A stretch of 16,747 nucleotides of DNA from the NCBI GenBank assembly GCA_015039465.1, contig MU130365.1, forward strand, positions 76,039-92,785, written 5' to 3'. Shown here one piece after another: positions 9,301-15,661 of the stretch. Each line of letters starts with the position of its first letter. The first letter of the stretch is position 1. The position numbers and the translations under genes are program-made. This stretch comes from Phlegmacium glaucopus (lineage: Eukaryota; Basidiomycota; Agaricomycetes; Agaricales; Cortinariaceae). A model generated the notes under the pieces. The model was not told the DNA's origin, searched no databases, and was given only the letters and a program-made list of their open reading frames with translations.

Positions 9301-9448
9301 TTTTATCCTAATGTGCAGTTAGCTGTCCAAAGTGATTAGACATGCAGAACAGAATGGACCTACATTGTAAATGTTGTTAATCACCATCATTGTACTTAGA
9401 AAAATTGATTTAAATATAATGCTCAAAATATATGAAATGTAGAGTCAT

Positions 9449-9556
9449 ATAGATAAATATAAAATGTATAAATATTGTCTTACCAGTCCTAGAGTGATTG
9501 CCAGGCAACTGTCTGGCTTGCAAGGTCAGATAGATAAATATCAAATGTATAAATAT
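9449..9556. repeat. Direct repeat of 27 bp, 81 bp apart
   Basis: ATAGATAAATATAAAATGTATAAATAT at 9449-9475 recurs at 9530-9556 with one mismatch (C for A). Split for reading: ATAGATAAATAT then (A/C)AAATGTATAAATAT. A weaker relative lies near 8861-8880. Likely a small local duplication. Confidence 0.7.
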
Positions 9557-10437
9557 CCAACAATGAAGTAGACAGAGAGCTGTGTGACGTGACCGTCACA
9601 TGTCACATGTCACAACAACAACAACATACCAGAATGTGTTTGATTTCACACTATCTTGCTTATATAATAATCTATATAGAATGGGATGTCGTGCCTGGGA
9701 ACGTTGGGGGTATCAATGATGCCGGATTTATTTCTAAGGATTTGTAATAATTTTGATAATTGGTCAGCCGCTCCCACACCTTCGTCCCATTATACTGTTA
9801 GCCCAGTGTCACAAACGTCACATTGATGACAAAGCTCTGCCTTTTTCAGTCAACTCTGCCAATCTGCTGATGCTGATATGATAACAGCTCTTCCTTTCTT
9901 TCCTCCACTCCTCACAGTTGTTCTGGGGCTCTGTTCAAAAGCCCCTCTTCCTCTATACTCTTAAGAGACCTGGATCCCAGAGTTAAGGGAGTGTGTGAGG
10001 GTGATTATCCCTAGCCCTTGCACATTAAACAGAGCCTTTACAGGGACCTAAACACTGTTGAAGTGTTAGCTGTAGTATAGTTTTTCTGTATCCCCTGGCA
10101 TTGGGTGGCCCACTTGGGTGAATACCGCTGGGAAGGTTGACTGTTAGTAGTCTTCACCTGGGACAACCGTTCGGACCCTGGGTTAGTGTAGTTTGGTAGT
10201 TAGTAAAAAAACAAAAAAAAGTAGAATAGTAGCAGTGTCAAGTGGCTGTTGACTTGAACTGCTTCATCATTCCCAGCTCTTCCTCTTTTCAGGTTACTCA
10301 GCTGCTTGGAAAGACAGAGCAATCTGTAGGAAATTCCTCCATTTCACTTTTTTTCTTTTTTAAAAAAAACCTTTAAAAAAATGTATGTTTTTTGTTGATT
10401 GAATATTAATTGAATATTAATTATTATTATTATACAG

Positions 10438-12496
10438 GGATCAAACACATCCATCTACTCCAGAAGACATCAGAATGGCTGAGTCAGATGCTATGTATGT
10501 GTTTTATTTCAATCTTTAACTTTTTAAAATTTTAATTAATATTAATTTTTATAGGGATAGAGACCAAACACCTCAAACTACCCCAGAACGAGTTCGAACA
10601 ACTGCACAACGGAATGAGCGTGATCAAAGGTTTCTTGAGAGTCCTGAATATCGAAGAATTCCTACTGCACCTGCACCTGCACCTATCCCTCCTCCCTTTA
10701 TTGTTCCTGCTGCTCCTTCTACACGTTATTCCCATCTTCCTCCGGCTTTAGCTGCAGCATATGATGCATTGCCTCCTTTTCCCCAGCATGGTAGAGGTAG
10801 AGGTAGAGGTAGAGGTAGAGGTCATGCTCCTGATTTGGCTCCAGCATTTGATCCATTGCCTGCCAGAGGTAGAGCCAGAGGTAGAGGTAGAGGTCATGCT
10901 CCTGCTCCTGCTCCTGCCCCTGTTCCATTGCCATATCATGAACTTGCAGCTCAATATGCTGCTCTTCCCCACCCTGCTGTAAGTTTGATTATTCAAATAT
11001 ATCATAATTCAACTAATTATTTTTTTAGTTTATTCCACCTCCTGCTCCTTTGCCATTTGCTGAAATTGCTCAGCAATATGCTGTCTTTGCTCCTGTATGT
11101 TTTATGATGTTTATATTCATTTTATAATTATTAAACTTTACATTTAGATGGTTCCCCCACCTCCTGCTCCTCTGCCATTTGCTGAAATTGCTCAGCAATT
11201 TGCTACTCTTCCTCCTGTATGTTTTTATGTTTATGTTTATTTTTTAATATTATGAAACTAATTGTTGACATCACATTTAGGTTTTTCCTCCTGCTTCTCC
11301 ATTTCATTCACCATCACCATCACCACCTCCACCTGCTCTTCCTCTATTACAACCTCAACCTCACATTCCACCACAGCATATAAATCTACAAGCTGCTATG
11401 GAGGAGGCTGAAAGACGTGATCAAAGGTGGATACAACAGAGAAATCAGCAGCAGCAGAATAGGAATAGGAATAGGAATAGTCAAGTCCATCAGCCTCAGA
11501 TTATTAATCCCAATCCTCCACCTTCACCTCACATTCCACCACAGCAGATAGTAGATGTACAGGCTGCTATGGAGGAGGCTCAAGGGCGAGATGATAGATG
11601 GATTCAACAAATGCATAATGTATGGAGAAATGAGAGGCAGGCACGTGAGGAGCGTCAACATGATGAGCAACAAGAGGACAATGAAAGATGGGATGAACAG
11701 AGGGATTTATGGGAAAGACAGATCAGATCAGAAAATGTTACAAATAATACATCTAGACACGATATTCAAATATATCAGAGTCAGATGGTTAATGATACTT
11801 CTGCACATCTCCCATATCTACCCCCTCCTCCATCTCCTCCTCCATCTCCATCTCCACCTTCATCACGATCTCCATCACCTGCTCCTGTATCCAGAAGAGG
11901 CCGTCGCCGTGCCAGAAATAGAAATAGAATCAGGAATAGAGATGCCAGGACTCCCTATCATGAACCTGTTGCTGGAAGACATTCTTTGGGACCTATGACT
12001 GTGGAGTGTCCTCACTGCCATGCACTCCATTTTGATGCTGAAAAACTCTCAACTTCTAGAGTCAATCAACCAAAATTTGGATTGTGTTGTCTTAGTGGCC
12101 AGGTCCAACTTCCTCCATTTCCTCCTGCTCCTAGACAACTCAGAGAACTCTTTGATGGTACAAGCTTGCACAGTCAGGAATTTAAAACAAATATTCGCCA
12201 GTACAACTCTGCATTCGCATTCACTTCCCTGGGTGTTAAGGTTGATCATGCTGTTACTGCAGGGTCAGGTCCTTATTCATTTAGGATCAGTGGTGAACTT
12301 CATCACCTTTCAGGTGCACTCCTTCCCACCGATGGAAATGCTCCAGTCTTTGCCCAGATTTATATTCATGATCCACAAGAACAGTTGGCTCAGAGGGAAC
12401 ACAATAATAGGAATTAAAATCGACTATTATGACCATCATCCAAGGAGTCCTCAATAATTCTCATCCCTATGTCAATGTGCACAACACTGTTTGTTG
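10438..12496 (+). pseudogene. Helitron Rep/helicase gene, N-terminal part
   Basis: Six exons fit: 10438-10494, 10555-10978, 11029-11094, 11148-11216 and 11281-12414, then a shifted frame to 12496; a leader exon may end at 10382. Introns begin GTATG or GTAAG and end TAG. The first in-frame internal ATG is at 10475; an upstream AT|G split by an intron (10381-10382 plus 10438) would give MDQTHPSTPEDIR and is an alternative start. The chain is Pro/Arg-rich, with (RG)n blocks, an AMEEA..RD.RWIQQ repeat and an RNRNRN tract. It then enters the conserved segment VECPHCHALHFDAEKLS, KFGLCCLSGQVQLPPFPPAP, FKTNIRQYNSAFAFTSLGVK, GPYSFRISGELHHLSGALLP and APVFAQIYIHDPQEQLAQR. The Cys/His residues suggest a zinc-binding site. 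TAA at 12415 ends the frame, but the next frame continues TIMTIIQGVLNNSHPYVNV, so one base has been lost near 12414. Confidence 0.82.
10880..11216 (+). repeat. Tandem exon-intron duplication (three copies) in the Helitron gene
   Basis: Three consecutive exons end or consist of the same unit: PAPVPLPYHELAAQYAALP (end of exon 10555-10978), PPPAPLPFAEIAQQYAVFAP (11029-11094) and PPPAPLPFAEIAQQFATLPP (11148-11216). All junctions are phase 0, and the introns between them also share GTATGTTTTATG starts and CATTTAG ends. The last two copies are about 90 percent identical at DNA level in the exon, so the duplication is recent relative to the family. Copy number can therefore change without breaking the frame. 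Confidence 0.8.
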
Positions 12497-12571
12497 ATTT
12501 CGTCCTCTGTTTCTCACACTACCCCACACACCCATTTTCGTAACAACAAGGACCAAAACCAACAACGGTAA

Positions 12572-12590
12572 CCCCCCCTCACCAGGGGGG
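12572..12590. repeat. C-run/G-run hairpin, reverse orientation
   Basis: CCCCCCC-TCACCA-GGGGGG, followed by an AT-rich tract. Its reverse complement (AT-rich lead, CCCCCC-TGGTGA-GGGGGGG, then CCGTTGTTGG) matches the hairpin modules at 13973-14853. It is the clearest link between the two insertions in the Helitron. Confidence 0.75.
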
Positions 12591-12651
12591 ATTTTTTATT
12601 TCATTCTATTCTCCTTCACTAATTACAGATTATGTATAATAGGTCTACAAT

Positions 12652-13275
12652 AACAAATACAGGTGTACAAAGGTGCCTACGACGTGTAGGACGACGAATA
12701 GGCGCCTACGATGACGAATACACATGTACAACGACGAATACACGTGTACAATGGCAAATAGGCGCCTACAATGAGGAATACGCATGTTGGACGACGAATA
12801 GGCGCCTACGACGACAAATACACATGTACAATGACAAATACACGTTTACAACGAGGAATACGCGTGTTGGACGACAAATAGGCGCCTACGACGACAAATA
12901 CACATGTACGATGACGAATAGGCACCTACGATGACAACTACACGTGTACAACGATGAAAACACGTGTAGGACGACAAATCGGCACCTACGACGAAAAAAT
13001 ACACGTGTTTGACGATGAATAGGCGCCTATCGATGACAAAAACGCGTGTTTGACAACGAATACACGCATACGACGACAAATACACCTATACGTTGACAAA
13101 TACACGTGTATGACAACGAATAGGCGCCTACGACGACGAAAACACGTGTACAATCAAGCATAGGCGCCTACGTCGACAACTACACGTGTACGTTACAACG
13201 AATAGGCATGAGACGCATCGTCAACTAAGGGTATACGACGACGAAGGCGCATATATGACGTCGAATAGGCGGAGT
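12652..13275. repeat. 20-bp tandem array with alternating palindromic cores
   Basis: About 28 units of 20 bp (most exactly 20) run from 12652 to about 13200, then decay to about 13275. Each unit is a 10-bp core plus a 10-bp spacer of the type CGACGACGAA or CAATGACAAA. The core is either TAGGCGCCTA or TACACGTGTA (also TACACATGTA), all perfect 10-bp palindromes when not mutated. TAGGCGCCTA occurs as a perfect copy eight or more times, often separated by one to three units of the other type. The 20-bp period places all palindromes on about the same face of the helix. Frames through it on both strands are by-products of the repeat. Confidence 0.9.
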
Positions 13276-13385
13276 CCTAGCGATAACAGATATAAATGTG
13301 TGACAACGAGTATATGTCCTTATTCCCCCTACAATGATAATCATGGGTTTCTCATTTAACGTAATAGGTGATGAAGACAACAACA

Positions 13386-13589
13386 ATGACAACCCCAGGG
13401 CTCATTTGCCGTACTTATTCGCAAGACTACAACATCTTCCTCACTATGACTGCCAATCCCAACTGGCCAGAAATACAAGATCAGCTATTGGAGGAAGTCC
13501 CTCCACCTGCAGGTGCTAACCGTCAGAGAAGAAAACAGAAGGCTTCAGATCGTCCTGACATTGTAGCACGTGTTTTTGAGGAGAAAAGG
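13386..13589 (+). pseudogene. Helitron Rep gene, middle fragment
   Basis: In frame, this reads MTTPGLICRTYSQDYN, then IFLTMTANPNWPEIQDQLLE and DRPDIVARVFEEKR. NPNWPEI followed by DRPD.VARVF is a hallmark of the Helitron N-terminal Rep-adjacent domain. The frame ends exactly at the 8-bp duplication flanking the 2-kb insertion, and after its removal continues KALVKDIDDGAFEKVLAMVY. The segment upstream in the normal protein is missing. Confidence 0.85.
13582..13589 (+). repeat. Left copy of 8-bp target site duplication
   Basis: AGAAAAGG, identical to 15654-15661. It ends on a codon boundary, and joining it to 15662 restores the Helitron frame (VFEEKR-KALVKDI). Confidence 0.88.
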
Positions 13590-13594
13590 CTGAA

Positions 13595-13627
13595 CTTTAC
13601 ACTCCCCCACGTCTTCCTCCAGGAATC
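13595..13627 (+). repeat. Left terminal inverted repeat of the 2-kb element
   Basis: Begins CTTTACACTCCCCCACGT, then TTCCTCCAGGAATC after one base. Pairs with 15616-15648 at 30 of 33 positions. Confidence 0.87.
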
Positions 13628-13815
13628 TGCCCGGACTGCCCGGAATCCTGGAGGAATCCTCCAGGAATCCAGGAATTCCTGGGATTCCTAGTTAATTCCT
13701 GGTGGATTCCTGGTGGATTCCTGGGATTCCCATCTAATTCCTGGTGGATTCCTTGTTAATTCCTGGTGGATTCCTGGTATTCCTGGTATTCCTGGTGGAT
13801 TCCTGGTGGAATTCT
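13628..13815. repeat. Left arm array of ATTCCTGG motifs
   Basis: Repeats of ATTCCTGGTGG, ATTCCTGGTATTCCTGGT and GGAATCCTGGAGGAATCC, about 11-12 bp apart, with the inverse GGAATCC form nearest the end. The right arm (15345-15613) has the same vocabulary in inverted order. Candidate transposase-binding or replication-slippage tract. Confidence 0.8.
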
Positions 13816-14100
13816 GGTGAAATCAGCTAAGTCATTGACTTGTTTTATTTAATTTAATTTTTCCTTTGATTTGGTTTTTTTTTATTGCAAGATATATATT
13901 GAAAATTATATACATGTAATTAATAACATATTGTTCACTGTTTAATAACTTATTAAATAAACTAAAAATGTACCCCCATGAGGGGGTTATGATTGTAGTA
14001 TATTAAAATAAAAAGAAACCCCGGTGAGGGGGTTGTCGTTGTCATCGTGTGAGGGCTGTGGTAGTGTATTACATAAAAATAAACCCCCGTGAGGGGGGGG

Positions 14101-14200
14101 TCGTCGTCGTCATTCGTATGGGTCGTCGTGCGCATGTGTCGTCGTTGGTACGTGTCGGCGTTCATACGTGTTGTCGTTTGGGTGTGTCATCGGCGTGGGT
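14101..14200. repeat. GTCGTC/ACGTGT units related to the 20-bp array
   Basis: Reads GTCGTCGTGCGCATGTGTCG, then TCGTTGGTACGTGTCGGCG and TTCATACGTGTTGTCGTT, with ACGTGT/CATGTG cores every 18-20 bp separated by GTCGT-type spacers. This is the reverse-complement vocabulary of the array at 12652-13275, where cores are ACACGTGT and spacers CGACGAA. Confidence 0.55.
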
Positions 14201-14277
14201 CCTCGTCGTCATACCTGTCATCAGAGTAATTAAAATAAAGAATAAAAAATAAAAATAACCCCCCCCAGTGAGGGGGG

Positions 14278-14600
14278 GTGGTCGTCGTCGTGCAAGGTGG
14301 TGGTAGTCGTGCAAGGTGGTGGTGGTCATCGTGCGGGGTGGTGGTCATCGTGCGAGGTGGTGGTCGTCGTGGTGAAAGGTGGCGGTCGTCGTGCAAGGTG
14401 GTGGTGGTCGTCGTGCGAGGTGGTGGTGGTCGTTGTGCAAGGTGGTGGTGGTGGTCGTGCAAGGTGGTGGTGGTGGTCGTGCAAGGTGGTGGTGGTCGTG
14501 CAAGGTGGTGGTGGTGGTCGTGCAGGAGGTGGTGGTGGTCGTGCGAGGTGGTGGTGGTGGTCGTGAGAGGTGGTGGTCATTGCGGTAGTTGTCCCGTTAG
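14278..14600 (+). repeat. G-rich GGTGGTGGTCGTGCAAG minisatellite
   Basis: About fifteen units of 18-24 bp, GGTGGTGGTGGTCGTGCAA and variants with GTCGTCGTG or CATCG, all on the plus strand. Many clusters of four or more GG steps make G-quadruplex formation plausible on this strand. Long open frames appear on both strands because the repeat lacks stops; they are low-complexity (VVVVVQGGGG on plus, HDHHHHLARPPPP on minus) and not real genes. Confidence 0.85.
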
Positions 14601-14853
14601 CGTCCTAAAATAAATTAAAATAAAATAACCCCCCCTTGTACGGGGGGGGGTAGCTGTCGTGGTTCGAAGTATGAGAATTTAAAAAAACCCCCCGGTGAAG
14701 GGGGGTTGAGGGGGTGGTGGTGTGTCGAGGTGGAAGACGGTGGTGGATGGGAGGTCAGTCGTCGTCGTCGTACGCTGCCAGTAGTCGTTAATGAATTGAA
14801 ATAAAAATAAATAAAATAAAATAAAATACAAAAAACCCCCCTGGTTAGGGGGG

Positions 14854-15025
14854 TAGCCGTCGTCATCACCGTCGCTACCGTTGTTGGCCGTTGTTGGTCG
14901 TTGTCGTTGTCATCGGTTGTCATTGTCGTTGTTGTCACCCTCGTCGTCTGTCGTCCTCGTCGTCCTCATCTGTCCTCGTCCCCATCCATCCTCATCCTCA
15001 TCCGTCGTTGTCGTCGTGTCTTCCT
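14854..15025. repeat. GTCGTC/GTTGTT and CATCCTCAT triplet tract
   Basis: An imperfect trinucleotide-type tract (GTCGTCATC, GTTGTTGGTCGTTGTCGTT, CCTCGTCGTCCTCATC) following the last hairpin. It seems a decayed continuation of the module tails. Confidence 0.7.
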
Positions 15026-15344
15026 TGTCGTTGTTGTAGTTCTGGAATATGGTTAGATGGGTATAGATGAGTGGGGTGGTGGTTAGGTGTGATGGTGGTG
15101 GTAGTTGTGAGATGACGAAGTATTATTAGTATTACTAACATTTGTTGATTTGGGAAAATATTGTCACGTGCGGTCACGTGATCCCACCTCGCGGCCTGAA
15201 CAAAATTCAAAATTCAAATGGCGGCAAGGCATTGCCACCACATATATATGAATTACAGTTAACTTATGTATATTTAAATTACTATTGACTTATATATGAT
15301 TCTTTTAATTTTTAATAATATTTAAAAGTAAGAGTTGAGTTCAT

Positions 15345-15613
15345 CTCTGGAATTCCCAGGATTCCAGGTGAATTCCAGGTGGATTCTGTGTTAGGGATTC
15401 CTAGGGAATTCCAGGAATCCTGGTATCAATTTCCTTGAGTACCAGGAATCCTCCTGGAATCCTCCTGGAGGAATCCTCCTGGATTAGGAAGAGCCAGGAA
15501 TGGGGATTTCAGGGGGAATTGGCTGGTAGAAAATTCCTCCTGGAATCCTGGTATTCCTACCAGGAATGGTAGGAATCCTCCTGGAATCCTCCTGGAATAG
15601 GTAGGAATCCTCC
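15345..15613. repeat. Right arm array of CCAGGAAT motifs
   Basis: GGAATCCTCCTGGAATCC, CCAGGAATCCTCCTGG and related units, the inverted counterpart of 13628-13815, running up to the right inverted repeat. About 270 bp, somewhat longer than the left arm. Confidence 0.8.
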
Positions 15614-15615
15614 AG

Positions 15616-15648
15616 GATTCCTCCAGGAACACGTGGGGGAGTGTAAAG
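15616..15648 (-). repeat. Right terminal inverted repeat of the 2-kb element
   Basis: Ends ACGTGGGGGAGTGTAAAG; reverse complement pairs with 13595-13627 with three mismatches. Confidence 0.87.
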
Positions 15649-15653
15649 ACCTC

Positions 15654-15661
15654 AGAAAAGG
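15654..15661 (+). repeat. Right copy of 8-bp target site duplication
   Basis: AGAAAAGG, identical to 13582-13589. Confidence 0.88.

Larger units (their letters stand above)
7710..10437. other. About 2.7 kb without a supported gene
   Basis: Frames here are short, lack recognisable motifs and have no convincing splice structure. The region is AT-rich and holds small repeats listed separately (8763-8949, 9018-9300, 9449-9556). Around 9926-10037 a 9-bp inverted repeat GGCTCTGTT/AACAGAGCC encloses a CTATACT TATA-like stretch and a GAGTTAAGGGAGTGTGTGAGG segment, which might be a decayed LTR or the promoter side of the Helitron gene. No matching second LTR or TG..CA boundary is evident. The bases before 10437 (TTATTATTATTATACAG) form an intron acceptor for the Helitron gene. 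Confidence 0.6.
12497..13367. mobile_element. Palindrome-array insertion that replaces part of the Helitron gene
   Basis: Left of this stretch the Helitron frame stops after HPYVNV; right of it the frame resumes at MTTPGLICRTYSQ. The Helitron N domain that normally lies between (roughly 250 or more residues) is gone, so the stretch is a replacement or an insertion plus deletion. It holds one C-run/G-run hairpin at 12572-12590 and the 20-bp array described separately. No coding sequence is supported. An 8-bp direct repeat GTTTCTCA at 12509-12516 and 13347-13354 might bound it, but chance is not excluded and removal does not restore the frame. Boundaries are approximate. Confidence 0.5.
13973..14853. 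repeat. Seven C-run/GTGA/G-run hairpin modules
   Basis: Hairpins are at 13973-13986, 14019-14032, 14084-14100, 14259-14278, 14629-14650, 14688-14705 and 14836-14853. Each has 4-8 C, a 4-6 base loop (most often GTGA or GGTGA), then 5-9 G. Each is preceded by an AT-rich lead such as AAATAAAATAA, and most are followed by TGTCGT/TCGTCG DNA. The order AT-rich lead, hairpin, G/T-rich tract is kept in one orientation throughout the core, so these are tandem modules and not chance stems. They could form strong DNA hairpins, act as rho-free-like stops in RNA, or mark recombination units; none of this is shown. Confidence 0.85.
13590..15653. mobile_element. 2,064-bp non-coding TIR element nested in the Helitron
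   Basis: The element sits between perfect 8-bp duplications. A 33-bp inverted repeat starts six bases inside each end (13595-13627 and 15616-15648; 30 of 33 positions match, CTTTACACTCCCCCACGT at the outer end). Both arms are then filled with ATTCCTGG-type motifs (13619-13815 and 15345-15613). The core has seven hairpin modules, a G/T-rich minisatellite and GTCGTC/GTTGTT triplet tracts. No protein frame is credible, so mobility would need a transposase supplied elsewhere. An 8-bp duplication is usual for hAT elements and some other superfamilies, but the outermost six bases (CTGAAC and the complement GAGGTC) do not pair and there is no hAT-type CAGGG tip, so I leave the superfamily open. Confidence 0.85.

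Noticed and set aside
9926..10037. Solo LTR
   Set aside because: A 9-bp inverted repeat and a TATA-like stretch are present, but no TG..CA ends, target duplication or second LTR copy was found.
10090..10200. Possible tRNA (GTTCGGACCC resembling a B box)
   Set aside because: No matching acceptor, D-arm or A box at the right distance could be folded by eye.
10719..11005. Minus-strand frames rich in LYLYLYLY or TSTSTS
   Set aside because: Antisense shadows of the (RG)n-coding stretch of the Helitron gene.
12632..13085. Open frames in the 20-bp array (+ 12632-12934, - 12846-13085)
   Set aside because: Periodic Tyr/Thr-rich translations caused by the repeat; the period of 20 is not a multiple of 3, so the frame cycles through all phases.
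12652..13275. Resemblance to a CRISPR array
   Set aside because: Units are contiguous 20-bp repeats with no unique spacers, the genome is eukaryotic and there are no cas genes.
12509..13354. GTTTCTCA direct repeat as a firm target duplication of the palindrome-array insertion
   Set aside because: An 8-base match between two short search windows is not rare enough, the ends show no inverted repeat, and removal does not restore the Helitron frame.
14278..14613. Long overlapping open frames on both strands (up to 111 codons)
   Set aside because: They are products of the GGTGGTGGTCGTGCAAG repeat: Val/Gly on one strand and His/Pro on the other, with no start context, splice structure or non-repeat sequence.
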